Notes under the pieces: generated by a model
The model's database searches: none
Seen by the model: only the letters and a program-made list of their open reading frames with translations
Told to the model about the DNA's origin: nothing
Shown here: positions 10,920 to 22,094 of the stretch, piece by piece
How positions within the stretch are numbered: the first letter of the stretch is position 1
How the letters are laid out: each line of letters begins with the position of its first letter
Assembly: GCA_900095095.1 (NCBI GenBank)
Contig: FMBT01000290.1
Coordinates: 1 to 64,000 of the forward strand
Direction of reading: 5' to 3'
Origin: Fragilariopsis cylindrus CCMP1102
Taxonomy: Eukaryota; Bacillariophyta; Bacillariophyceae; Bacillariales; Bacillariaceae
DNA length: 64,000 bases
Program-made: the position numbers and the translations under genes

Positions 10920-11541
10920 TCTCTCTCTCTCTTGTGCACTACGTGGATTATTCCCAAACTATGTTCTAGTACTGGTAGGGGGAAATGGTATACCATCAAG
11001 TGAAAGTTGATTCAGAGATTGTAGTAGTTATCTTTGATACGATATGGTTTCCTAATTATAGCTTGTCTGATTATATAAATATAGTATATATATTATATAC
11101 TAGTAGATCAATATATTCCCTTCAGTTCTATCTGGATTTGAATATTGCCATCGTGTCATGTCAATACAGCTGATGACTTCTAATAAGACTTAATGTGTAC
11201 GGGTGTTTGTATCAAAAATTAAATCATAAATACATTCATTTAGCTGTCATAATTCTAGAAGACCTCTTTTAGTTAGGCAATAGTCCAGACCCAACAGACC
11301 AGTTGTTCATACAGTAGCGACATGAATAATGTTGGACTTTTCGCATGCCAAAAAAAATATCCTTTCACTCTCGCCTACTATTGAACATAAGATATATTTT
11401 ACTACAAATCTAAAAATCGGAAAAATCAACGTTTAGTAATAAAACCATTACAGTATTATATAAATATGTCTGGATACCACTATACTTTGGAAGATATTAT
11501 TCATATAGGTATAGCAGTCACTGACTGTTACCCAAACATGC
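10920..11541. other. Intergenic, no gene seen
   Basis: Begins with the CT run and continues as AT-rich DNA to the 3' end of the large minus-strand gene. Short frames on the plus strand (10985-11173, 11466-11675) have no recognisable content; the second overlaps the coding end of the minus gene. Confidence 0.6.
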
Positions 11542-14500
11542 TCAGAAGCATCGAAGGTACTGCTGTTTCTTTTCCTGACCAGTTGACGACGATCGGAGCG
11601 CCGCCGACGTGGAAGAAAATCCTCTTCTATAAGGCAGTGGAGACTGTGGATCAGAAAGAGCAGAGGCAGTACTGACTCGTTTGAGCAAGTTAGATGGCCG
11701 AACAACGGACTCGCTGCTATAGCTAGCAGAAGAGCTTCGGGCAGAATCCATACTTCGCCGAGCTTTCATGACGTCTTCGAACGATAAGGAGCTTTTGCGA
11801 GACGATATGGTACTTTTGCGAGGTTTATTTTCTACGGTTGACTCTCCAACTGAGGAACGTTTACCTCTATCAGCTGGATTCATTGGTTTTGATTCAAAAA
11901 CATTTCGTCTCGCTTTGAGCGATGCAGACACCTTGCGTAGTTCTGATGCAGTGTTGTTGGCACTGTGAGCTTCCTCTCTCTTTTCAAGGTTATATTTGTT
12001 CCCGACTTTTGACTGGAAGATGTCATGCCTCGCCTTAAGCGACGAGGACACCTTCGGTCGATGAATTTCTGCTTTTGAATTGTTGTTGTTGTCTTCTGCT
12101 TCTTGAGTTTTTCCCTTTTCCATATCGGATATTTCTTGCTTCTGCGACTTCTGAATAACTTCCGACGTCGCTTTCCTTTCCAGACAACGCCTGTACTGCT
12201 GAGAAGTAGTGATTTCGTTCGTTCCTTTTGATTCGTATCGATGCATTATTGTTTTTGACAGCTGCTTTCTCCATTTCGAATCATAATCATTGACTTCCGT
12301 AGTAGCATTGTTCAGCGTCGACGACAATGATATCTTCGGAACTTTCTTCCCGTCGTCAGAAGACATTAATGCCATAGCTTTACGAGATACTGAAAGCAGC
12401 AGAGCGTCTGGAGGCTTACAGACTACTGATCGGTTTTCAGAGGCACTAAGACATGTGCTTATATTATCCTTAAGCATGAAATCTTCCTCAACAGTTACAA
12501 ACATAGGGGGACCGTCGGTTTCACAGAGATTTTCGCTATAGGGAGATGGAGCCTCCTCCAATTCTTCGGGAGATGTCGCATTCGTAGGGACTACCTCATT
12601 TTGTTTGACAAGAGGTCTAGAAAGATGTGGTTTCTCTCTACTTGCACCCCCCAAGTTTTCGAAGAAATGTCTACGAGCTGAATGTCCCACTCTTCTCCCT
12701 GGGGACGGAGGCGGAAGCTGTTTAGAAGCTTTCTGCTTGTAGAAGCCTATATCTGTGCCATTATTTTCCATGCGGGAATATGTTTTTAGTGTCATGCGCC
12801 TATTGTCATTTCTATCGTAATTAGCGACGTCGTCGTCATCCTCGTACTCATTATTCGTAGGAATGCTGCTAGTCAAGATTTCCGACTCTGACAGAATCTT
12901 CAATCTATCATCATCTCCTGGTTGAATCTTACTGATAGTACTTCTTCGTTTTGTAGACACCGTTGGATCTTCGCTTGGAAGCGATCCAGATGATTTGATA
13001 CTCTTTGGAGATTCACCGGAAAAGTGATCGGTATCGTCTCTTTCTTCACGACGATTAGAAGCAAGGGCCTTTTTCTGGATTATATCTTTTCTTGACTGCA
13101 TTGGATTTGCGTAGTTAGAGGTTTTTGCTCGTTCAAACATTTTCATACGCTCAGAAATAGAAATAGACTTCAATTGTTTCCGTGGTGAGACAAGTTCTAC
13201 TCTGGGATCAAGAATGTGGTGTAATTTGGGACTGGGAGAATCAACTCCTTCGATATCGTGCTGCTTGGAAGGCGAATGGAACTTTTTTGACTTTATACGA
13301 TAACCCAGGTGACCTGCAGAAGAAATAGACCGCGAGTTGACGCGGGGCTGTCCTAACTCTGTTCTTTCCTCCTTTATCTTCTCAGGATTGGTTTCTTCTT
13401 CTACATTTTTATCGACAGTAACGTTCTCTGGTTTTGCAGCAGCCGACTGATTCATATCGTTTTGATCATGGATATTTCCAGATGATCCGACGGCTGCTGC
13501 AGTAGAGCCGGTGTTAACAGCAACCAGTTTCACGTTAAAATTTCGTCGCTTCGCCAGAGTTACACCAAATTTACTCGCCCTTTGCTGAACATCACTAGTA
13601 CGGAGACTTTCGCTACAATCCAGATTTTTCGTTGCGTTTAACGATACTTGAATGTCTGGATCTATCTCCTCTGAATCCAACGATTTCCTACCAACTGCAC
13701 TATCAGTAATATCCTCATTTTTCGCCGAAGATGACCCCAATTCACGACGGGTCTCCTTTATGGAAGAAGGTCTGGTGGTAGCTCCAGATTCCATATTGAT
13801 CACGGAATCTCTGTTATCTGATGCTATTCTACTCTCTAGTGAGATATTCCTTGCTTTGATACCACTCCGCTTCAAGCTAGTGCTTCCAAATTTACTGGCA
13901 TTATTTTGCACTATATTCGTCTCCAGAGAATTATTATTTATTGTAGGAGTTGGATTCGAGGTTGCATCTGTTCCCAGTAAAGCACTGCTACCATTAGATC
14001 TTATATTAGTCGCGTGCTCCTTATCTTCTGATGTTTTGTTCTCTATCGAAGCTGCTCTTCCTTCGAAACCACGCCGTTTCCAAGTGTTGTTACCTAATTT
14101 GTAGGACTGATTTTGAACGATGTCCACGTTCGCTATCTTCTTCTGTGACTCCAACGATGCGACTTTATTAGCCCTGACCTTTGGAGCGGCTATCAACTCA
14201 GCCTCTGCATTTTTAAATAACTGGATATCCGCATTTATAGTTTCTAATTTCTCACCTGCACAGCCTTCGAGAAATTCCTGGTCAATGTTCGCCAAGCTCC
14301 CCATAGAATCTATTTTCCTGTTCTTGGATGACTTGCAAGATCTTTCGAGATCATGGATAATTTCCTTCGATTCTGATTCTACTGAGACTTCATCAGCCAC
14401 TGGAGTGGTTAGTTCTTTCATTGCACTTGGATTAACTGTTTTCAGTATGGAATCGCTAGCTTCAATAGAGCCTTCACTTTCCACAAGGTCGTTAGTTTTG

Positions 14501-16575
14501 GGAGTTTCTGTTTTGCTGGTAACTTTTCCTTGATACCTCTCTCGTTTCTTAAGGGTTACACCGAATACGTTGGCTCTCTGATGGATACTCCCAGAGGATT
14601 GGAAGCTATTGCTTTCTGAATGCAATTCAATTTTTGACGTTTTCGATTTGGCCTGAAGGTGATTGGTTTCTGGTTCGTTTTTTGATTCTGTGGATGCTCT
14701 TACAACCACCACAGTCGTATTATCTTTAATCTCAGTAGTTGCTGTGTATAAATTTTGTTCGCTATCGATTCCATCGCCCTCGCCCTCGCCATGTACTTCA
14801 TCCTCACGAAATTTGTTAGCAGCAGAACCTTCGGCTTCGGAGCCGAGAGTTCTTGAAACGACTCCACCGAATCTATTTCCACTACGACGAAAGCGTCTCC
14901 CAGCTAAGATTTTAGAGCTATCATTAGAAGGACGTTCCCCCTTCAATGAGTCAGAGGCTATATAAGAAGCATTCGTGTCTATCTTCGTTGGTGATTCCAC
15001 GGAACTTGGCTGTTCGGCTCTTGTAGTATCTACCTCTCTTTCCAAGTCCAGGTCTCGCCGATCTTCTCTCCTACTATTCGTCGATCTAGAGAGAGAGTAT
15101 TTGGGTTCTACGTTGGTACATATGTCATTATTAACACCGAATATACCGTCTTTAATGCCGACATTACGTGGCATTGCTTTTGTTGACGTATGGATTAGGT
15201 GACCAGTAACCGCTGTATCAGAGGGTTTCTCGCTGATTTCTTCCAATCCTGACTCCACCAAAATCGCATTTCTTGGGCTACAAAGATTAAGAAAAGTATC
15301 GAAGGCCGAATCAACATGATCTGATATACTTCCTCCGTCCAGAGAAAGTTGGGCGGAGGAAGTAGGTAGCTTCAAATTATTCGTCTCATGAGCGTCCCAT
15401 TTCTTACTTTGACTTGGATGTTGAACTGGTTGAGCTGGAGGGCTTGTTGTTTTGGATTGGTAGAACTTCAACCGATCCGAAAACGATGTTACGTTTGCTT
15501 CAATTGCAATGGATGCGGGCTCAGCGTTTGGAACTTCTTCTACGGTTTGTTGTTGAACTTCCTCGCCACTGTGATTGCTCATAGTAATATCATGTGCAGC
15601 CCATAGGTCATCATCGTTTTCTACGAAATCTTTGTTTGAATGATCCCAGTTACTACTAGTAGGATCGGCGTCAAGAAGTTTATCAAAGGGTAGAAACCGT
15701 ACTCCACGAATACTATCAGAAATAACAGAATCCTCGGAAAGAGAAGAGAGAATAGGTCCATGATCTTGGTAGAGGTCCCCACTATAGAGCGTGTTTTGAA
15801 GCAAATTTTCTTTGCCAAAGATAGCATCCTTTTCCCTTCCTTCCTCCTCCTTTGTTGTTGGATTTATCACATCATCTACTGTTTCATACTTGTTCTTTGG
15901 CGATTCTCTTAGAAGTGTTGGACTCTCATTAAATATATTGTTCTCGCTGATTGATTTGAAAACTTCATCATCCGACTCATCTTTATTTACTCGTTCACTA
16001 GACATACGACCTTCACTGATTTTACTCCTACTATCTTTTCGCTTTGTTGGAGTCGGAGTAATGAACATTTTTGGATTTAATATCGTGCTCTCCTTCAAAA
16101 TTCTCGAAGCTTCCGAATTGGTAGTAACTGTTCCATTAGCACCATCACCAACACCAACACCTACACCACGACTGGATAATCCTCTAAAATCGAGAAAGGG
16201 AATTATATCCTTGGCCTCATCGAAGTCACTAAGTGGAATCGAGCCTGTTGTTTCGAAAGATTCTCGATCTTTGACATAATTTCCTTTTCTTGTCGTCGTC
16301 TTTTGGACTGCCGGGCTGCTGTCATCGAAGTTGTTCTCATCGAAGAACCCGTCATGGTGGCTCTTCCTACCGGATCTACTTTTTGATTTCCTTCGACTTC
16401 TTCTAGGTTTTCGCCACAGAGACGTAAAATTAAAGTCGCTTCTTTTCTTATGCTTACTTTCGCATTGCGGATCAATTTCTCTCTCGATCGAATCGAATGG
16501 ATGGTCATTCATCATCGCTGTGTCGTTCGATATCTCGTCCAATAATAATGGCCCGTCGATGTCTTCGGACATCAT
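11542..16575 (-). CDS. Large disordered protein with two families of short repeats, 1677 aa
   Basis: A single uninterrupted exon from ATG 16575. Composition is Ser/Lys/Glu/Asn-rich with no globular enzyme domain that I recognise. Family 1, four copies around residues 667, 828, 898 and 1003: RANVFGVTLKKRERYQGKV, YKLGNNTWKRRGFEGRA, SKFGSTSLKRSGIKARN and SKFGVTLAKRRNFNVKL, each preceded by a Gln/Asn-rich helix start. Family 2, around residues 370, 1148, 1518 and 1552: SFSDRLKFYQSK, ISISERMKMFERAK, SSSLKARHDIFQSK and SASLKARRNVFESK. Basic residues dominate the N-terminus (KPRRSRRKSKSRSGRKSHH), possibly a nuclear signal. Repeated basic-aromatic peptides in a disordered chain suggest a multivalent scaffold binding filaments or nucleic acid. 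That is inference; the protein is otherwise unrecognised. Confidence 0.75.
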   Translation of the reverse strand: MMSEDIDGPLLLDEISNDTAMMNDHPFDSIEREIDPQCESKHKKRSDFNFTSLWRKPRRSRRKSKSRSGRKSHHDGFFDENNFDDSSPAVQKTTTRKGNYVKDRESFETTGSIPLSDFDEAKDIIPFLDFRGLSSRGVGVGVGDGANGTVTTNSEASRILKESTILNPKMFITPTPTKRKDSRSKISEGRMSSERVNKDESDDEVFKSISENNIFNESPTLLRESPKNKYETVDDVINPTTKEEEGREKDAIFGKENLLQNTLYSGDLYQDHGPILSSLSEDSVISDSIRGVRFLPFDKLLDADPTSSNWDHSNKDFVENDDDLWAAHDITMSNHSGEEVQQQTVEEVPNAEPASIAIEANVTSFSDRLKFYQSKTTSPPAQPVQHPSQSKKWDAHETNNLKLPTSSAQLSLDGGSISDHVDSAFDTFLNLCSPRNAILVESGLEEISEKPSDTAVTGHLIHTSTKAMPRNVGIKDGIFGVNNDICTNVEPKYSLSRSTNSRREDRRDLDLEREVDTTRAEQPSSVESPTKIDTNASYIASDSLKGERPSNDSSKILAGRRFRRSGNRFGGVVSRTLGSEAEGSAANKFREDEVHGEGEGDGIDSEQNLYTATTEIKDNTTVVVVRASTESKNEPETNHLQAKSKTSKIELHSESNSFQSSGSIHQRANVFGVTLKKRERYQGKVTSKTETPKTNDLVESEGSIEASDSILKTVNPSAMKELTTPVADEVSVESESKEIIHDLERSCKSSKNRKIDSMGSLANIDQEFLEGCAGEKLETINADIQLFKNAEAELIAAPKVRANKVASLESQKKIANVDIVQNQSYKLGNNTWKRRGFEGRAASIENKTSEDKEHATNIRSNGSSALLGTDATSNPTPTINNNSLETNIVQNNASKFGSTSLKRSGIKARNISLESRIASDNRDSVINMESGATTRPSSIKETRRELGSSSAKNEDITDSAVGRKSLDSEEIDPDIQVSLNATKNLDCSESLRTSDVQQRASKFGVTLAKRRNFNVKLVAVNTGSTAAAVGSSGNIHDQNDMNQSAAAKPENVTVDKNVEEETNPEKIKEERTELGQPRVNSRSISSAGHLGYRIKSKKFHSPSKQHDIEGVDSPSPKLHHILDPRVELVSPRKQLKSISISERMKMFERAKTSNYANPMQSRKDIIQKKALASNRREERDDTDHFSGESPKSIKSSGSLPSEDPTVSTKRRSTISKIQPGDDDRLKILSESEILTSSIPTNNEYEDDDDVANYDRNDNRRMTLKTYSRMENNGTDIGFYKQKASKQLPPPSPGRRVGHSARRHFFENLGGASREKPHLSRPLVKQNEVVPTNATSPEELEEAPSPYSENLCETDGPPMFVTVEEDFMLKDNISTCLSASENRSVVCKPPDALLLSVSRKAMALMSSDDGKKVPKISLSSTLNNATTEVNDYDSKWRKQLSKTIMHRYESKGTNEITTSQQYRRCLERKATSEVIQKSQKQEISDMEKGKTQEAEDNNNNSKAEIHRPKVSSSLKARHDIFQSKVGNKYNLEKREEAHSANNTASELRKVSASLKARRNVFESKPMNPADRGKRSSVGESTVENKPRKSTISSRKSSLSFEDVMKARRSMDSARSSSASYSSESVVRPSNLLKRVSTASALSDPQSPLPYRRGFSSTSAALRSSSTGQEKKQQYLRCF

Positions 16576-17222
16576 TTTGGGATGTAATATCCTTGATCAA
16601 TGAGAGAATGAGATGTACCGGTATCTATCTTTAATCAAGGAAGTCACAGTCCTCAATTGCTTTGTACGGGTATGCTTCTATTATTATTATTATTCACTCA
16701 GATTTATCGCAGTCCTAGCAACAACAATTCTCAAATTTTGTGCTATATTTTGAAAATTACTTATTTGTGAGCGATGATGATCCATTAGCATCAGTCGTCG
16801 AGTCGTGCTAACCGTACTTAGCACCGAAGAAGAAGGACCGTTTTTTTCCACGCGCCCCCCGGCCTACGATTGAATCAATCGAATGAATCTTTATCGTTAA
16901 AAACATCGTGTCAACTCACGCTAAAACCTTAAAATATTAAGATCTACTCACAAAATGGAGGGTTAAGGTCGCCACTTTTAACCGCTGCTGAGGCATCAAA
17001 AACAAAGATAATGATGAATCGAGAAGGTAATTATAGATAAATATAGTTACGATTAAATCATATTATATGCTATAGCATCATTGAGCATCTTCGACTCTTT
17101 TCTGCTTAGAGAAAAACCTTAGGTAGGGGTTTTCAGTACAAAAGCTACACTACATGGATAATTTTGCATTATTGTTGACTATTGTCATTGTTATTGAACA
17201 TTGTATGTGTGTATTATTTTAT
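16576..17222. other. Intergenic, no gene seen
   Basis: Upstream of the 16575 start and beyond the end of the esterase remnant at 17223. ATT repeats near 16680-16693 and a C-rich stretch near 16852-16862 are the only local features. It probably holds the promoter of the large minus-strand gene. Confidence 0.6.
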
Positions 17223-18408
17223 CTAAACAAGAGTATTTGCTAGATCAAGAAGATGGGAATAGAAAAAATGTACCCACCAATCAGAGGGACCAGGATGAGC
17301 CCAATGGGAGCAGTCATCAAAACCAATGTGTCCATCCCGTCTAAGAATAGAACTTCTGAAAATATTGAGCCAATGTATGGGCGTTACTGATGTTTTATTT
17401 GCTTGTACTTCATCATCCCATGGCAATGACGATGATGATGACAATGACATCAGGGACAGTGCAGTTCGGTTTTTCAATATTTATTTGGCATATGTATTGT
17501 ACTTGATAGTGTCATTCCATTTATATTTGTCCATGTCGAATCTACCAAAGGTTGAATTTGCTACAAAACTAAGGTACGCTTTGTAGTTTTGATGTGGTTT
17601 TTGGTAAATTGGGGTTGACCAATTATATGCGTCTATTTGAGTTATGTTGTTGTAATCCATGTTGCCCATTGGAAGACCATCTTCGTGGCCAGGTATGGTA
17701 GGTCTGTAGAAAACAAGCAAGTTCTTCTTTATTGTGCCAGGAAATGAATCAATCCAGTTCAGAAATGCATGAAATGAACTAGTGTAATCATTCATACTTT
17801 TCATCCAACCTCCCATATTGGCAATGATTGCATTTTGATGATCATGGTTGTTCAGTACAAAATTTCTTTGTGAATTGGCTATCTTTCCCTCACTATCAGC
17901 CTCTTGCTGAATATAGACCCAATCAGAAGGTGGAGATCTTCTATAAATCAACATTGTGATATCAAATTGTTTTGTTGCCTTTGCTTTTGATACATTGTGA
18001 TTATCATTTATTTCTTCGTCATATTGATTGCTGCTGTCAGAAATTGTACAAGGAATTGTAAAAGGCCTGGAAATTCTGTTAAAAAAAGTGACGGTGGTGG
18101 TTGGCCCAATAATGATGTTAATGATACTCCAAACTGAACCCCTTTTGAATCTCCTATTACCAAAATACGTGTCAAGTTCAATCTTGATGCCAATAAACAG
18201 AAATTTGCCATTGTTGCCTCGCTCACTGGACATTTTTCATCCTCCCACTTCCATCCTGTGGCAAAACGAAAAGGCTGCTCCGGTGTTGCCTGAAATTTTT
18301 GTTCTTGAATATGCCATGTAGTATATGTTGGTCCAATTTTATAGCTGGTTCTGTTTGCATACTCCCAGTCATGTGTCCATTTTCCAATTAACTTAAGCGC
18401 ATCGCACC
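17223..18408 (-). pseudogene. PC-esterase/TBL-like acyl esterase, frameshifted and missing 5' exon
   Basis: The parts of a PC-esterase (trichome-birefringence-like, PF13839 type) are present but in three frames. The first block, from an AG acceptor at 18409-18410, reads FRFATGWKWEDEKCPV and then the catalytic GDS region RILVIGDSKGVQFGVSLTSL. Near 18110 the good sequence moves to another frame (FFNRISRPFTIPC, FDITMLIYRRSPPSDWVYIQ). That frame ends at a TAA at 17481-17483, and the last block, in a third frame, holds the second catalytic motif: RRDGHIGFDDCSHWAHPG with the DxxH. No intron that I can place restores one frame at either switch, and no N-terminal exon is visible upstream. The family O-acetylates or deacetylates polysaccharides in the secretory pathway. 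A recent pseudogene or base-call errors are the two explanations. Confidence 0.7.
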
Positions 18409-18686
18409 CTGTAGCAATACTGAAGACTCATATAAACTTTCAATATTCACTAACTATTTAACTATCTGTCCCGCTGAGGAAATAGGTGAACACAAATCAA
18501 TTGCTACAGATTTTCATCTTTAATGGAGAAGATCCTGCTCAGGCCTCGGTCATCAAAAAATATTTGGTAAGGATATAAACATACTAGTAGAGAATTCTTG
18601 CATTTCCGATGCACCTTTCGTTTCATTACTGGTATAGTAAACCTAAAGAAGAAGATACAACATTTTCTACAATTTTATTCAAAACA

Positions 18687-19503
18687 TTAACTCTCCAAAT
18701 TTTCACACCCTACCTGATCCAGTAATAGAGTTGTCTGTGCATGTTGACGCCATTTTTCTCCTACCGAAACATTAATCTGAAACGACATAGCAAGACCACG
18801 CAGAAGCAAAGAGGCCCTATATACCATTGATAGCTCGTTCGGGAAGTATACAACCTGATCTTCTTCATGTAACGATTTATGCCAGTCTCTTTTTAGGTAT
18901 TCATTCCGAAATTTGCCAAACATTAGTCGAGCGAAGCTCGATAGGAATCGTGTGGAATCATTCTTTGTGATGATGCCAAGATCACGAAAATTAGATGCGA
19001 TTTGCTCATCTGATTCGTCATCGGCAACACTAACGATAAGTTTGGCAACCCTCCGACGCTCATCAAGATTAAGTCGTTTGCACTGTCCGTAATCGATCAG
19101 TCCCAGTTTGCGATTTGTATTCCGCTTCTTCTTATTATTATTATTATTGTCGTCGTCGTCGTCGTTCTGAATGATTAGAATATTTCCTGGATGTGCATCA
19201 GCATTGAACAGTCCTTGATTAAAGATTTGGTATCCATGAATATCAAATAATGCATCGATAGCATCATTCGTCCATTCTAACATATCTGCTTGCGAAGCAG
19301 CATTTTCATGATTCTTTGCCCATTCCAACCATGCTGGCGAAACAATCATCGTCGACGTGTTTGAAGCAATTTGAATACCTCGCACGGCGGCAGCTGTTGA
19401 CCATAGTAAGGCTTTTCGTGCCAAACGGATTAATGAAAGGATGTTATCAACTCCTACGAAGGTTCCCATATTTTCAGTAAATTTCATCATCCAAGAAGTC
19501 TTC

Positions 19504-19534
<31 letters not shown>

Positions 19535-20777
19535 CAAATGAGCCTACTAGAGATTTGTTCGACGATCGACGTGAAGGAAAGTCGGATTCTTCTTCGTTTT
19601 TTGTTTCTTCACGGATTATAGATCGTACACCACGACTTGTATTAATACCCAATGATTCCAGTTGCTTACGAGCTTCTTCCTCAAATTTAGGACCGGGCAG
19701 ATACGACATAGTAATAACTTGACTTGTGCATAACTCTGGAAAGACTTTTGGTATCTCAACACCTCGTTTGATGTACGGTGCATCTTTATCTAAACTACTT
19801 TCGTAAACTTCCTGTAGATTTTGCCGTTCCATTTTATAATCAAGTTCAGCTAAAAATTGTCTTGAAAATTCTTCATATGATAGCTTCGAAGACGATTCAT
19901 CAACTACACCAAAGTACACACACAGTTGTAAGAAGTCCCCAACGCATTGTACATCCGCCGGTACTTGCCATTTCGCATCTGGGTATTGTACTTTGATAAC
20001 AACATCTCGTATTGTAGTTCCGCTATTATTACTACTACTATTAGCAACAGAATCAGAATCAGAATCAGTATCAGAGTCAGTATTATCATCGGTGGATTGT
20101 TGTGGTAACAATAATTTAGCTCTATGTGCCTGACCGATCGATGCAGCACCACATGGTATCTCTTCAATTGATTCAAATATTTTTTCAATTGGTCTACCAA
20201 ATTCTCTTTCTAATGTTGGTTTTATAACGGTTTCAAATTCTGAATGTCCTGGAACACTTGATTGTAATTGACGAAATTTTTCACGATATTGAGAAGGAAC
20301 AGGTAAAGCAGTCACCGAAAGAACTTGTCCAAGTTTGATGTATAAACTACCAAGATCAATCATAATCGATAAAATTTTCGGTGCATTACGATTGTGAAGT
20401 TTATTGTACATGACCTTTTGGGCCTCATTCTTGTACTCTTCGTGATGATCATCATTCTCTTCATTCGTTGTTATGTTGTTGTTGTTATTCGCTGCTGCCT
20501 CTACCGTATTTTCTAGAATATCTTTTGCATAAACGTCGTCGACATCATCATTATAAAAGTCCTGCAGCTTCACGAATGGACTCGAGGAAGAGATATGCCA
20601 CCAGTAATCAAATACGATTGGAACAATCCTAGACCAAAATCGAATCTCCCGACGCAATCCAAGACCTTTTTCTGTATATGTGTATGCTGTTATTGCTGTA
20701 CCTCCTGCTATGGTTAGTCCTCCAAGTCCATATGCTGTACGACGAGCGATTTTGGTAATGACAGGACGGAACGACAT
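18687..20777 (-). CDS. ABC1/ADCK/UbiB-family atypical protein kinase
   Basis: I place the start at ATG 20777 (MSFRPVITKIARRTAYGLGG); an upstream in-frame ATG at 20885 would add 36 residues of poor quality. An N-terminal segment with a possible membrane helix (GLGGLTIAGGTAITAYTY) fits an organelle membrane protein. Family motifs are all there: KxGQ as YIKLGQVLS, the Ala-rich loop as CGAASIGQAHRA, the VIKVQYP lysine strand, catalytic FNADAHPGNIL, and the metal-binding LGLIDYGQCKRL. Inserts rich in Asn/Asp/Ser (such as a poly-Ser after SLVGSFASS) interrupt the fold, as is common in this genome. ABC1 kinases act in quinone biosynthesis or plastid lipid droplets. Whether this one is mitochondrial or plastid is not decided by the sequence. 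Intact single exon. Confidence 0.92.
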
Positions 20778-22022
20778 TGTTATCAGCAAAAGTATATTGA
20801 TCGAGACAACGTTGATATTATGTAAACAGTTGATCTGCGTGATGGTACAGTAATCACAGGTTTCGATCAGAGTTCTGAACATCATCCTCGAACAAATAAA
20901 TAATAAAGGAGGTACTACGTAGTATGCCGATGACGCAGAATGTTTAAGTCGTGTTTGGTTTTAATCGATGAATCTAATAATTATAAATTGAATTTTTTAT
21001 TTTATATAATTATTACTTTCACGACTACTGTAGTTAGATTATATCAATACCAAGTCACCGACCATAATGATATATATTTAGTGAGTAATATTATATATCT
21101 GGACTGTTAGTTGGCACAACAAGCAACAATGATACAGTTTTGGAGTTATCATGACATGTGGACACAATGGAAGCAATCATGTAACTTTTTCATCGTCGAA
21201 TTAAGATGACTACTCTGTTAGCTTGCTTGTTTGCTTGTCAAAGTGTTCTGCTTTTGACAATTTCCGGACCTCTTACGAGAAGTAATCATCAGATCAACCA
21301 TATCATATGGTATAGCACTGTAAGCACAAGTGAGTTCTTAGCATTGTGAACAAGAGTACAAAATATATCCCTCAAAGAAAAAGCATGCACACCACCCACC
21401 GCACCCTTCCAAATCAAATTCCATCTTCTTTCAGACAATTAGTAAGCAAGCACTACAGGTTATACATAGACACATATGTATGTTGTGACGTAGGATATGT
21501 TATATCTATGTATGTATGTTTATGCATGTGCAGCAACAATATCTGTCCATACCACACAGAATGTAGAAAGTAAATGTTGTATGTCATGTATAATATGACT
21601 ATCATCATAATATAATATTATAATGTTGTAGTAAGTTATGTTGTCTGTACAGTATGTTGTATTTTTAATTATTATCAATATATTTTATCATTTTGATTAA
21701 TATCTAAGACTTACGTCGTAAGCAGTCATATCTACTCGTGAAGGAATAAAAAAATATTATGCCTTGTAACATCGCAGCCCGAATTTTGAATTGCCATTTC
21801 TTTTTACTTAGGTGCAAGCAATTTTTTGTAAATTATGTATCCCGTTTAAATGTTTTATATAACAATGCTCAAGAGAGAGCCACGAAACGTAACACGAACT
21901 GTTTGTTCTCTCTTGTACTCAACGCTTACTGCGTTTCCCCCTTCATGTCACACCCTTCGCTCTTTCCATGCTCTGATAAAAGTTGTATTATTTCTATATT
22001 GAAACAAAACAATTGAACTTCA

Positions 22023-22024
<2 letters not shown>
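20778..22024. other. Divergent intergenic region, no gene seen
   Basis: 1.2 kb between the starts of the ABC1 kinase (-) and the 22095 (+) gene. AT-rich, with TATG/TGTA alternations around 21475-21525. It probably holds both promoters; no specific element recognised. Confidence 0.6.
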
Positions 22025-22055
<31 letters not shown>

Positions 22056-22084
22056 CAGTAGCAGCAGTAGCAGTAGTAGTAGTA
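22025..22084. repeat. TAG/CAG trinucleotide repeat directly upstream of a start codon
   Basis: About 20 units of AGT with a few CAG interruptions, ending 10 bp before the ATG at 22095, so almost certainly in the 5' UTR. In two reading frames it encodes no protein because TAG recurs. Confidence 0.9.
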
Positions 22085-22094
22085 TAGTGACACC

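Noticed and set aside
13652-14533. Two long plus-strand frames inside the 1677-aa gene
   Set aside because: Hydrophobic and Ser-rich mirror of the coding strand, without start context, domain or splice signs.
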